From assembly GCF_002959775.1 (NCBI RefSeq), contig NZ_PPCX01000006.1:1-64000 (forward strand): a stretch of DNA of 64,000 nt, in the 5' to 3' direction. Both the position numbers and the translations under genes were made by a program. Shown here piece after piece: positions 53,735 through 62,235 of this stretch. The stretch's first letter is position 1. Every line of letters starts with the position of its first letter. The DNA comes from Veillonella rogosae JCM 15642. Lineage in GTDB: Bacteria > Bacillota > Negativicutes > Veillonellales > Veillonellaceae. Under the pieces are notes generated by a model. It did not search any database. It saw only the letters and a program-made list of their open reading frames with translations, and had not been told where the DNA came from.

Positions 53735-54847
53735 ATGAAGAAGCAAGTACTTACACTTTTAATGGCATCCCTAATTTCAGGCACTGCATTTGCTGCTCCT
53801 GGTACAGTAACAGAGAAAACACATGTTTTGGAAACTACTGTATATGGTTCTGTACAAGATGGTGCCGTAGTGGACCGCATTAATCAACTTGACGAAACCG
53901 TGTATGGTACTGGTTTCAATGGAAACTCTGCGACATTGAGTAAACGTGTTGATACACTCTATAACTCCGTAGAAGGTAGTGGTACAAATATTTCTTTGCG
54001 TGAAGAAATGGACGCATTAGAATATACGTATCAAAATAGCATTAACGCAGGCTCTCTTGTTGATCGTGTAGAGAAAATGGAACGTAGCGTAAATGGTCGT
54101 ATCGGTAGTGGCTCTTTACAAAAGCGTATTGTTTCTTTAAAAACTAAAGTATATGGTAGCAATGTAACTCTTACTAACCAAGTAGGCACATTGGCAGGTG
54201 ACCAAGTATTTAAAGTAACTTTAAATGATGCTGTTTCTTCTAAAACAAGTCATGAAGGCGATACTATATCCTTCACTGTGGCTGAAAATGTAATGGATGG
54301 CAATGTATTGTTAGTTCCTGCTGGTACTGTAGGATCTGGTACGATTACGTCCTTGAAAAAGGCACGTTCCTTTGGTCGTAATGGTGCCTTAGATATTACA
54401 TTTGATACTATTCCTGCTATCGATGGCACAGAATTCACTGCTGTACAAGGTAAAGAAGCTAAAGACAAAACTCGTAGTGAAGTAAAAGCGGCTGGCGCTT
54501 CCGTAGCTGGTGCAGTTTTACTTGGACCTGTTGGTCTTGTTGGCGGTGCATTCGTTAAGGGGAAAAATATAGAGTATCCAGCTGGTTCTACAATCTATGT
54601 ACAACCACAAGACTCTGTAACTATTCAAGGTCTTGTTATCGGTGGTGACGGTTTAGCGCATAGCGATGATGAATTAGCTGATGCAGTAACTGTGCCAAAT
54701 GCAACTGGTGAAACTGAGGAATATGTTGAAAACAATGGTACTGAAGAAAATGAAGCTGTAGTTGAAGAAACTACTGAAGTTGAAGAACCAGAAGAAGTAG
54801 TAGAAAATGTCTCTCAACCTATCGTTGTTGTAAAACGCAATCAATAA
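53735..54847 (+). CDS. Exported repeat protein with acidic tail, unknown function
   Basis: A 370-residue exported protein. The signal peptide ends at TAFA (residue 20). Residues 31-141 hold six repeats of a motif like R(I/V)xxLexxVYG, at 31-38, 49-58, 71-81, 91-101, 111-121 and 131-141, each joined by a Gly/Ser/Asn-rich turn. A beta-rich domain (about 155-290: DQVFKVTLNDAVSSK, LLVPAGTVGSG) includes a Gly/Ala hydrophobic stretch (ASVAGAVLLGPVGLVGGAFV). The last 65 residues are strongly acidic. The ATG after GGAGGAATTT is chosen. It is 37 bp upstream of the LptD-like gene. Family not recognised. Confidence 0.78.
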   Translation: MKKQVLTLLMASLISGTAFAAPGTVTEKTHVLETTVYGSVQDGAVVDRINQLDETVYGTGFNGNSATLSKRVDTLYNSVEGSGTNISLREEMDALEYTYQNSINAGSLVDRVEKMERSVNGRIGSGSLQKRIVSLKTKVYGSNVTLTNQVGTLAGDQVFKVTLNDAVSSKTSHEGDTISFTVAENVMDGNVLLVPAGTVGSGTITSLKKARSFGRNGALDITFDTIPAIDGTEFTAVQGKEAKDKTRSEVKAAGASVAGAVLLGPVGLVGGAFVKGKNIEYPAGSTIYVQPQDSVTIQGLVIGGDGLAHSDDELADAVTVPNATGETEEYVENNGTEENEAVVEETTEVEEPEEVVENVSQPIVVVKRNQ

Positions 54848-54884
54848 TTAACAAATTCTTAAAGCAAGAGGAGTTCTAGTAACC

Positions 54885-56438
54885 ATGAGGAAACGTAAAG
54901 TACAATGGCTAGCAGCGGCATGTGTGTTTTGTTTAGCACAACCTGTATGGGCCGCTACGGAGTCAACCACGGTATATCAAGATCAATTGGATAGCGTAGG
55001 CCAATCTTATGCTGGGGAAATCTCTAAAGCATCTACACCTGAACATAGCAATATCCGTGTTGTACGTCGTGGTGAAAAGGCAAAATCTGCTGAGCCTACA
55101 GAGCAGTTACCTACTCGTATTGATGCAGACAAAATGTCTTATAATGGTTCCACAGGTAATGTATATGCACAGGGTGATGTAGTAGTTACTCAAGGTAATC
55201 AAACTTTGATGGCACCTCGTATTGAAGGTAATACGAAAACTACAGAGTACCGTACAGTTGGTGGCTATCACTACTTAGAAGATGGCGGTAAAACAAAGGA
55301 TATTACAGGTCAAAATATGACATATCGCACTAGCGACCGTCATTTCACAGCTGACCAAGCGATGGGGTGGAACGATCCATATTATGTAAAGGGACAAAAT
55401 GCAACCTTTGATGGTCAAACTGGACATATGGAAAAAGGCATGGTTACCACAAAACATGCGATGGCATTTAAACATACCCCGGACTACCGTGTAGAAGGGC
55501 AAGACATTAAAGTATATCCTGGCGATAAAGTCGTTATCAAAAAACCTTCCTTCTATATCAAAAACTTTAAAATTTTATCCTTGCCATCCTATACCGCTTC
55601 TTTACGTCATGATAAAAAGAATAAATTTAGTATTTTCTCTTTAATACCAAAACCTACGTATAATAGCGATAATGGTATTGGTTTACATGGCAGTACTGAA
55701 TATCCAATTGGTAAGAGAGGTGAAGCTTATCTTGATTACCGCTGGTATTCTAAAGCCGGCTTTAAACCACAGGTTGGGTATCGTCATTACTTACCTTGGG
55801 GGACTGCTTCTATTGGTTACAGCAAGGAATCCAATGAGTATAATGATAAAACTGTATGGATTGAAAAGATTGGTGAAGTTCGTTTAGATACACATACGTA
55901 CCATGTAGCACAATCTCCAATTACTGTACGTGGTGGAGTTAATGTCGGTTATTGGAAAGAGGATTCTGTAAAAGGTTCTCATAAAGAATACTATGCTGAG
56001 GTATCTCACGATCCGATTAAACTTGGTAAAAACGCAGATTTGCGCTTCTTAGGCGGTTACCAACGCGACTACTACGGTTATGATGGTTCTATTCGTAGCA
56101 TGCCTTATTGGGGGGCTAGATTCCAATCTAAAGTTGGCAATCGTGCAAATGTCTGGGTTAGCTATGATCAAAGAAATATTTCTTACAATAACTCTCCATA
56201 TCGATTCGATACGACAGAGCTTCCTAAGGAGCTCATTTATGGTGGCTCTTATAAATTAACTCGTCTAGATGATATTTCTGTAAGTGTTAAAAATAATATG
56301 ATGAGTGGGGATATTGATTCTATCTACTACACATGGCATCGTGATTTACACTCCTTCGATATGTACTTAACATATAAGGATGGTCATAAAAACAGAGATA
56401 ATCAATGGAAGATTAAATTTGTAGGTAAAGACTTTTAG
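54885..56438 (+). CDS. LptD/OstA-like outer-membrane protein
   Basis: A 517-residue protein with a signal peptide ending near VWAA (residue 24). A periplasmic OstA/LptA-like beta-jellyroll lies at about 75-215 (IDADKMSYNGSTGNVYAQGDV, MTYRTSDRHFTADQA). A beta barrel rich in alternating aromatic strands reaches a C-terminal Phe (KIKFVGKDF), the usual outer-membrane sorting signal. LptD places lipopolysaccharide in the outer leaflet. This one is shorter than proteobacterial LptD (about 750-800) and lacks its cysteines. It shows the organism is diderm. Followed 13 bp later by galU. Confidence 0.83.
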   Translation: MRKRKVQWLAAACVFCLAQPVWAATESTTVYQDQLDSVGQSYAGEISKASTPEHSNIRVVRRGEKAKSAEPTEQLPTRIDADKMSYNGSTGNVYAQGDVVVTQGNQTLMAPRIEGNTKTTEYRTVGGYHYLEDGGKTKDITGQNMTYRTSDRHFTADQAMGWNDPYYVKGQNATFDGQTGHMEKGMVTTKHAMAFKHTPDYRVEGQDIKVYPGDKVVIKKPSFYIKNFKILSLPSYTASLRHDKKNKFSIFSLIPKPTYNSDNGIGLHGSTEYPIGKRGEAYLDYRWYSKAGFKPQVGYRHYLPWGTASIGYSKESNEYNDKTVWIEKIGEVRLDTHTYHVAQSPITVRGGVNVGYWKEDSVKGSHKEYYAEVSHDPIKLGKNADLRFLGGYQRDYYGYDGSIRSMPYWGARFQSKVGNRANVWVSYDQRNISYNNSPYRFDTTELPKELIYGGSYKLTRLDDISVSVKNNMMSGDIDSIYYTWHRDLHSFDMYLTYKDGHKNRDNQWKIKFVGKDF

Positions 56439-56451
56439 TTAGGAGACTATT

Positions 56452-57315
56452 ATGCAACGCATTAGAAAAGCCGTAATTCCAGCAGCTGGTTTTGGCACAC
56501 GTTTCTTACCAGCTACTAAAGCACAACCAAAGGAAATGCTTCCTATTGTGGATACTCCTGCTATCCAGTATATTGTGAAAGAAGCCTTGGATTCTGGTAT
56601 TGAAGAGATCCTAATCATCACAGGTCGTAATAAACGCGCCATTGAGGACCATTTCGATAGTAGTGTTGAATTAGAATTATTGTTACAAAGCCAAGGTAAA
56701 AACAAACAATTGGCCATGATTAAGGATTTAGCGGATATTAAGGTTCACTTTATTCGTCAAAAAGCACCTCGCGGTCTTGGTGATGCTGTATTGTGTGCTA
56801 AAGCATTTATTGGTGATGAACCATTTGCAGTATTACTTGGTGATGATATTGTTTATAACCCAGAAAATCCATGTTTAAAGCAATTAATTGATTGCTATAA
56901 TGAGCATCCTGGTATTATCTTAGGGGCTCAATTTGTCCCTGAAGATAAAGTTAGCTCATATGGTATCGTATCTGGTGAGGCTTTAGCTGATAACCTATAT
57001 CGCGTTGATAACTTGGTGGAAAAACCTAAGCAAGAAGATGCTCCATCTCAACTTGCTGTATTAGGTCGTTATATCTTGACACCAGATATCTTTAACATCT
57101 TGGAAAACACTAAACCTGGCGTAGGTAATGAAGTTCAATTAACGGATGCCTTAGCAGCTTCTAAGACTGACACCTATGCATTGGCCTATGAAGGCATTCG
57201 CTATGATACAGGTGATAAATTAGGTTATTTGAAAGCTACTGTTGAGTATGCATTGCGCAACGAAGAGTTAGGTGAAAACTTCAAGGCATATTTAAAAGAG
57301 CTAGATTTTAAATAA
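56452..57315 (+). CDS. galU: UTP-glucose-1-phosphate uridylyltransferase
   Basis: A 287-residue cytoplasmic enzyme that makes UDP-glucose for surface polysaccharides and galactose metabolism. Motifs are KAVIPAAGFGTRFLPATKA, PKEMLPIVDTPAIQYIV, VLLGDDI, and LVEKPKQEDAPS. Full length. It is in one unit with the LptD-like gene, and its terminator carries the palindromic insert described next. A galE-like gene appears at the end of the window. Confidence 0.96.
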   Translation: MQRIRKAVIPAAGFGTRFLPATKAQPKEMLPIVDTPAIQYIVKEALDSGIEEILIITGRNKRAIEDHFDSSVELELLLQSQGKNKQLAMIKDLADIKVHFIRQKAPRGLGDAVLCAKAFIGDEPFAVLLGDDIVYNPENPCLKQLIDCYNEHPGIILGAQFVPEDKVSSYGIVSGEALADNLYRVDNLVEKPKQEDAPSQLAVLGRYILTPDIFNILENTKPGVGNEVQLTDALAASKTDTYALAYEGIRYDTGDKLGYLKATVEYALRNEELGENFKAYLKELDFK

Positions 57316-57339
57316 TAAATCTATAAGATTTAACATTAT

Positions 57340-57423
57340 AAAAGAACCTATGATATATCATGAACTGCACCTCCAAAAATTGTGTCCAATTTTGGAGGTG
57401 CGGTTCAATCATGGGTTCTTTTT
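57340..57423 (+). repeat. IS3-end-like palindrome inserted in the galU terminator (copy B)
   Basis: The outer terminator stem AAAAGAACCTATGAT (57340-57354) pairs with ATCATGGGTTCTTTT (57408-57422). Its loop contains a 47-bp near-perfect palindrome (57361-57407) with arms TGAACTGCACCTCC.../...GGAGGTGCGGTTCA around TTG-TGTC-CAA. ATCA is repeated directly on both sides (57357-57360 and 57408-57411), like a 4-bp target duplication. Deleting the palindrome plus one ATCA restores a simple hairpin. Related to copy A at 27953-27994. Confidence 0.8.
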
Positions 57424-57465
57424 GTTCTTCTAGTATATTTAGCTAATAAAGATATATTATTTTAT

Positions 57466-57523
57466 ATTTGTTAACAAATGGATAATGACTTTTGTTGACG
57501 AATGAAATGATGTTGATTATAAT
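57466..57523 (+). promoter_or_regulatory. Promoter with two related palindromic operators
   Basis: TTGACG (57495-57500), 17-bp spacer, TATAAT (57518-57523) make a strong promoter for the downstream cluster. A perfect 14-bp palindrome, ATTTGTTAACAAAT, lies at 57466-57479. An 11-of-13 copy, TTTGTTGACGAAT, at 57491-57503 overlaps the -35 box, 24 bp away. TTGTTAAC is the half-site used by Gram-positive BirA, though the usual spacing between half-sites (about 15 bp) is not matched exactly. Repression by BirA or another fatty-acid/biotin regulator is inferred. Confidence 0.6.
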
Positions 57524-57556
57524 CAATTTATTGAATGAATAAAGGACTGTGATTAT

Positions 57557-58123
57557 ATGAGAACATTATTTAAAGCATTATGTAATAATGACTTAGATCT
57601 ACCAGGTCATAGCGTTATTAAGCATATGCATTATGATTCTTCCGGTAGTGATGAAACTATATGTAAGATAGTATCTCAAGTTGCTAAAACTACGACTATT
57701 GGTATTATGGACAAATCGGGATTCTTGATGGTTGATTTACGTCCAGTGCCGAAACAATTTAGCATTCGCACTACCGTACATCAAGAGGAAATCAGTGGCG
57801 CTATATCGTTCTCTAAGAATGATATAGTACAATTCGTGAATGATATTAATGACACGAATCCAATTCATCGAGAGGCTCCTTATGTCGTACCTGGGTGCAT
57901 GATTCTTGAAACATTGTGGAATTATTGGAATATTAGTAAATCTGCGCTGCAAATGGCGATTTACTTTCATGCCCCTGTCATTGCAGAGGATATGGTGACC
58001 TTAGTGGAAGTCCCTGAGGATGCTCATGTAGAAGGTTATGTAGGTGATACATTGGTATTTTCTGCTACTTTTTTTGGTGAAAATGAAGATTCAACATCTT
58101 TGAAACAAAGATCTATTAGTTAG
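57557..58123 (+). CDS. MaoC-like hotdog-fold dehydratase
   Basis: A 188-residue protein. Its centre resembles the MaoC/FabZ-type hotdog fold with the hydratase motif DxNPxH in FVNDINDTNPIHRE, followed by VPGCMILETLWNY. The first 75 residues lack a recognised motif and may be a second, degenerate hotdog half. Likely acts on an acyl-thioester (3-hydroxyacyl dehydration or enoyl hydration). It is the first gene of a cluster with bioY (8-bp gap), a thiolase and an acyl-CoA ligase, which fits acyl-chain chemistry. Exact substrate unknown. Confidence 0.72.
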   Translation: MRTLFKALCNNDLDLPGHSVIKHMHYDSSGSDETICKIVSQVAKTTTIGIMDKSGFLMVDLRPVPKQFSIRTTVHQEEISGAISFSKNDIVQFVNDINDTNPIHREAPYVVPGCMILETLWNYWNISKSALQMAIYFHAPVIAEDMVTLVEVPEDAHVEGYVGDTLVFSATFFGENEDSTSLKQRSIS

Positions 58124-58131
58124 AGGTAATT

Positions 58132-58644
58132 ATGGAAGCAAGACGTTTAACAAAAATGGCTTTATTAACAGCCTTATTATGTATTTCAGCATATATTTCT
58201 TTTCCTTTGCCATTTAGTCCAGCCATGGTAACGGCATTGACTTTGGTGGCTACATTAACTGGTTTGCTGTTACAACCAAAAGATGCATTTATTGTATTTA
58301 TCATTTATGTTTTACTTGGTGCTGTAGGTTTACCAGTATTTGTTGGTGGTACAGCTGGTCTTGGTAAATTATTAGGGCCTACAGGGGGCTTTATCTTCTC
58401 TTGGCCAATAGCTTATACATTATTAAGTGTATTTAAAGGTTCTAAGAAGAGCTTTTTCTCTTATGCATGGCGTTCTATTGTAATTACAATTCCTGTAGTA
58501 TACCTATTTGGTGTGGCAGGCTTTATGATAGTTACAAAAACAGAACTTTGGGCAGCGTTGCCAGTAGTAATGTTCCCATTCATTCCAGGGGACATTGTAA
58601 AATGTCTCGTTGCTTCTTGGTTAGCAACTAAAATTAAAATTTAG
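58132..58644 (+). CDS. bioY: Biotin ECF-transporter S component BioY
   Basis: A 170-residue membrane protein with six predicted helices that binds biotin for uptake. The family is recognised from the start (RRLTKMALLTALLCISAYIS), FPLPFSPAMVTALTLVATLTGLLL, the YVLLGAVGLPVFVGGTAGLG segment, and LGPTGGFIFSWP. It works alone or with EcfA/EcfT encoded elsewhere. Presence next to a ligase and thiolase mirrors B. subtilis yhfU-yhfT-yhfS, which is under BirA control. Confidence 0.92.
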   Translation: MEARRLTKMALLTALLCISAYISFPLPFSPAMVTALTLVATLTGLLLQPKDAFIVFIIYVLLGAVGLPVFVGGTAGLGKLLGPTGGFIFSWPIAYTLLSVFKGSKKSFFSYAWRSIVITIPVVYLFGVAGFMIVTKTELWAALPVVMFPFIPGDIVKCLVASWLATKIKI

Positions 58645-58652
58645 AACCTAAT

Positions 58653-58684
58653 AAAAGGGGCATTCCTAGGGATGCCTCTTTTAT
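58653..58684 (+). terminator. Hairpin between bioY and the thiolase gene
   Basis: AAAAGGGGCATTC pairs with GGATGCCTCTTTT around CTAG, followed by A/T-rich sequence. It may partly terminate transcription, lowering expression of the two later genes. Confidence 0.6.
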
Positions 58685-58703
58685 TTTAATATAAGGAGTT
58701 CAT

Positions 58704-59810
58704 ATGTCAGTATATATTCACGACGGCCTTCGCAGCCCTATTGGCGTTTTAAATGGACAATATAAACATATGAGACCTGAAATGTTAGGGGCTCAACTTA
58801 TTAACGAATTAGTCAGACGGCATGCTATTTCACAAGTAGATGGAATCTTTTGTGGCAACGCAGTTGGCACTGGTGGTAATATTGGTCGTCTTATGGGACT
58901 AATGTGTAATTTACCGAATTCTGTTCCTGCTATTACCGTAGATATGCAATGTGCATCAGCTTTAATGAGTATTGAAATGGCCTATACGCACATTGCATCA
59001 GGTGTTATGGATGCTGCTATTGCTGGTGGTATTGAAAGCTCCTCCTTACAACCCGATCGAATCTATGCAGCTAGAGATGATCGAGAAGGTTTATATAAGG
59101 TAGCTCAATTTACCCCTGAAGATCGGTCTCCTTTAGCTATGCTTGAAGGGGCTGAGCGAACGATACATAAGCATAATATAACGAAGGAAGATTTATATCC
59201 CTACATTATTAACAGTCATCGACGTGCTTTTGGAGCTTTAGATAATCCACATTTACAGTCTTATATTATGCCCATTACGCTAGATGGCAAAGTTTGTGTA
59301 GACGAATGTATTCGTCCTAAGATGAACGAGAAACTCTTGTCTAGGATGAAGCCTTTATTGGGTCCTAATTCCATTACAAATGCAGGCAATGCTTGTTTAA
59401 CCCATGATGGAGCGGCATTTGTATACGTATCTAATACAAAGGGACCCTTTAGAATACATAGTGTTATGCCTTGGGCTGGAAATCCTCAGTTTAGTCCAGA
59501 AGGAGCATTAGAAAGTACTGAAGCTATTTTAAAGCTGACTGGCTTAACTATGGATGATATAGACGTAGTGGAATGGAACGAAGCCTTTGCCATCATCGAT
59601 GTGCTTTTTAATAAGGCGTATCCGAATCATATGGAAAAATATAATACGTTAGGCGGTGCGTTGGCGTATGGACATCCGTATGGTTGTTCTGGTGCTATTT
59701 TAGTACTTCATTGTATGGCAGCCCTAGAATCGTGTAATGGTAGATATGGTTTATGTGCCATTGCAGGCGCAGGCGGTACAGGTACAGCTTTGATTATGGA
59801 GCGTATGTAA
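58704..59810 (+). CDS. Thiolase-family acyltransferase (YhfS-like)
   Basis: A 368-residue thiolase. The nucleophilic Cys is in VDMQCASALMS, the active-site His in GGALAYGHPYGCSGA, the second Cys in YGLCAIAGAGGTG, and NEAF is present. Such enzymes cleave or form 3-ketoacyl-CoA. It is shorter than typical 390-residue thiolases. The next gene starts 1 bp after its stop, so the pair is coupled. In B. subtilis the equivalent YhfS lies with YhfT and BioY. Chain elongation toward a biotin precursor is a hypothesis only. Confidence 0.85.
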   Translation: MSVYIHDGLRSPIGVLNGQYKHMRPEMLGAQLINELVRRHAISQVDGIFCGNAVGTGGNIGRLMGLMCNLPNSVPAITVDMQCASALMSIEMAYTHIASGVMDAAIAGGIESSSLQPDRIYAARDDREGLYKVAQFTPEDRSPLAMLEGAERTIHKHNITKEDLYPYIINSHRRAFGALDNPHLQSYIMPITLDGKVCVDECIRPKMNEKLLSRMKPLLGPNSITNAGNACLTHDGAAFVYVSNTKGPFRIHSVMPWAGNPQFSPEGALESTEAILKLTGLTMDDIDVVEWNEAFAIIDVLFNKAYPNHMEKYNTLGGALAYGHPYGCSGAILVLHCMAALESCNGRYGLCAIAGAGGTGTALIMERM

Positions 59811-59811
59811 T

Positions 59812-61107
59812 ATGACAATCATTGAACGCTTGCAACAACATAAAGACTTACAACCATATAAAATTGCTCTCATAGTTGATGAGGAACAGTATACATATGG
59901 TCAGCTATATGATGCTATTATCTCTATGGAGTTTAACAATACAAGTAGAATAATTAATTTAGATCAGTTTAATGATGGTCAGAAAAATAAGGTACTCTTA
60001 ATTCAGAGTCTCTCTTTTGTAGAACAATTATTACAGTGGTTATGGGGGTTATATAAAGGGTATATCTCCATGGTGTGCCATAATGAAATGGATGTGGCTT
60101 ATATCGATGAGCTAGCTCGGATTATAAGTGTTGAAGGCGTTCCTACATCTGCAGACTTTGGTGTCCTTACCTCTGGAACTACGGGGCGCCCCAAACCTTT
60201 GTGGCGCAGTGAGAGCTCGTGGCGAGAGTTCTTTGATATTCAAAACAATATCTTTTATATAAACAAAGATACAAAAATCTTCTTACATGGTAGCTTTAGC
60301 TTCACAGGTGTTAGTAATATGGTTGTCGCTGTGCTATGGTCTGGTGGAACCGTTATTACAACGAGTTCGTTGCGTCCAATTCGATGGATACAGCTTATTG
60401 ATAAATATCATGTGGACCATATATATGCACTGCCAACAAAATTACGATTATTAGTACGTCATTGCAAAAGTAAACTAGACTGTATTAACTATATCATCGG
60501 AGGCTCTCAAGTACTGGATCGACAGTTGATGGAACAGTTAGAACTAATATGTCCGAATATGGAGTTTATTCTCTATTATGGTGCATCTGAACTTAACTAT
60601 ATAACATATTGTACAGGTAAAGAGTGGTTAGATAGAGAAGGTACTGTGGGAAGACCCTTTCCATCTGTCAAGATTGCAGAGCAGAACAGCGTTATTTATG
60701 TGACTACAAAGCATCATATTGAAGGCATTCCCGATACATATACTGTAAATGATTGTGGCTATATAGATAGCGATGGGTATCTCATGTTTAATGGGCGGCG
60801 AGGTGATGTGATCAATAAAGGGGGCTATAAAATTTCTATCCCCGAAATGGAATTATATTTACAATCCTTACAGGGCGTTTCTGAAGTGGCTGTTATTACA
60901 ATTAATGATGAAATACGCGGGGAAGACTTTGTTGCCTATGTGGTATTAGAGGATAATGCTGAATTAAGTAAAATTATAGAATGCATTCATCATGAAAGAC
61001 CTTCAGTGGAGTGGCCAAAAGCAATACTAGAAATTCCTATAATACCCCTTACGGAATGCTCAAAAGTTGATAAACGAAAACTAAAAGAATGGTATAATAA
61101 AGGGTAA
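59812..61107 (+). CDS. Acyl-CoA synthetase, AMP-binding family (YhfT-like)
   Basis: A 431-residue ANL-superfamily ligase, shorter than the usual 500-550 because the N-terminal domain is reduced. The P-loop is LTSGTTGRPKPLW, then YYGASELNYIT, the hinge GRRGDVINKGGYKIS, and the C-terminal catalytic Lys in ECSKVDKRKLKEW. It should activate a carboxylic acid as acyl-AMP and join it to CoA. The substrate is not readable; pairing with the thiolase and BioY points to a fatty or dicarboxylic acid. Confidence 0.85.
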   Translation: MTIIERLQQHKDLQPYKIALIVDEEQYTYGQLYDAIISMEFNNTSRIINLDQFNDGQKNKVLLIQSLSFVEQLLQWLWGLYKGYISMVCHNEMDVAYIDELARIISVEGVPTSADFGVLTSGTTGRPKPLWRSESSWREFFDIQNNIFYINKDTKIFLHGSFSFTGVSNMVVAVLWSGGTVITTSSLRPIRWIQLIDKYHVDHIYALPTKLRLLVRHCKSKLDCINYIIGGSQVLDRQLMEQLELICPNMEFILYYGASELNYITYCTGKEWLDREGTVGRPFPSVKIAEQNSVIYVTTKHHIEGIPDTYTVNDCGYIDSDGYLMFNGRRGDVINKGGYKISIPEMELYLQSLQGVSEVAVITINDEIRGEDFVAYVVLEDNAELSKIIECIHHERPSVEWPKAILEIPIIPLTECSKVDKRKLKEWYNKG

Positions 61108-61133
61108 TCGTTTTTCTATTAAAAGGAGGCATC

Positions 61134-62132
61134 ATGCAGATTAATAAGGCTGCGCTAGAGATTTTTGACTTTACGTCCTCTTTAGCCGTATATTCTGAAC
61201 ATGAACTAAAGGTTGGCGATCAAGCTATACAAGATTATATTGCTAATCATGTAGCTAAGGCGTTCAAAGACCCAGGTGCTAGAACAGGTACTTTACATGA
61301 TGCAAGTCCATTTGGTAAACAGCTTGTGGAGTATAAAAAGGGAGACCTCAAGTTTATAGATTTATCTAAGAATTTAGGTGAAAGCTTATTTGCCTATATG
61401 AAACAAGCAACGGACTCCGTAGTAATCGATACGATTATTTGTGAAGCTGTTACAGATACGACTTATATTTGTATTCTTTTGTGCCAAGCTCATGATGCTT
61501 TCACCCATCAACTATTTAGTGAAGATGATGGTACATTAGCTACAGAACTTGTTTCTCATAAGGCAGTACTACCTATGCCATCTCAAAAATTACGTGCCTT
61601 TGCATCTATTAATTTACATGATTTTAGTGTTCGTATTTTTGAACCAAAAGGTGAGTTTGATGGTGAAGTATCCTACATCTTAGCGGATAAGGTATTACAA
61701 TTAGGTACTAATCAATCCTCCCGAGATACAGTAAAAAAGGTGAAAGCCATTGTAGATAAGGTGGCTCAAGCGCATGAGTCTGATGGCATCATTGAATTGA
61801 CGACTGCAAAGTCTATGATTGCTAAAAATGCTGAAGTATCAGATACAGTCGATCCTGTTCGTATAGTAGAAGAGGTATTCAAAGCGAATCCGATTCAACA
61901 AGAGGCGGCTAAGAAAGAATTAGCTGATGCAGATATGATGCGGCCTTTACCGGTGAACCGTGAGTTTGCTACAAAGGTTGGAGAACATCATAAGATTAAA
62001 ACCGATACGGGCATTGAAATCTCTTTCCCTGTGGAATATATGAAAAATCGCGAGTTTATTGAAATCAAAACTAATGATGATGGAACGTTGCGCATTGAAT
62101 TAAAGAATATCAATAAAATTATGAATAAATAA
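61134..62132 (+). CDS. 37-kDa nucleoid-associated protein (NdpA/YejK family)
   Basis: A 332-residue cytoplasmic protein of the NA37 family, related to E. coli YejK/NdpA, which associates with the nucleoid. It is recognised by the overall pattern, e.g. AALEIFDFTSSLAVYSEHEL near the start, AFKDPGARTGTLHD, and a C-terminal domain with VEEVFKANPIQQEAAKKEL. Molecular function is not well defined; DNA binding is expected. Ribosome site AAAGGAGG. It may be the last gene of the preceding cluster (26-bp gap), though the function looks unrelated. Confidence 0.8.
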   Translation: MQINKAALEIFDFTSSLAVYSEHELKVGDQAIQDYIANHVAKAFKDPGARTGTLHDASPFGKQLVEYKKGDLKFIDLSKNLGESLFAYMKQATDSVVIDTIICEAVTDTTYICILLCQAHDAFTHQLFSEDDGTLATELVSHKAVLPMPSQKLRAFASINLHDFSVRIFEPKGEFDGEVSYILADKVLQLGTNQSSRDTVKKVKAIVDKVAQAHESDGIIELTTAKSMIAKNAEVSDTVDPVRIVEEVFKANPIQQEAAKKELADADMMRPLPVNREFATKVGEHHKIKTDTGIEISFPVEYMKNREFIEIKTNDDGTLRIELKNINKIMNK

Positions 62133-62235
62133 GAATGTTGAGTTAGATATAAATTTATGGCCATATATAATATATAGAAAAATATTATATATTGATTAGA
62201 TTTATTTGTTACGCTAATATATAAGGTGGGATATA

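Noticed and set aside
57340-57423. CRISPR or phage attachment site
   Set aside because: A single palindrome with no spaced direct repeats or integrase nearby; explained better as an IS-end-like insert in a terminator.
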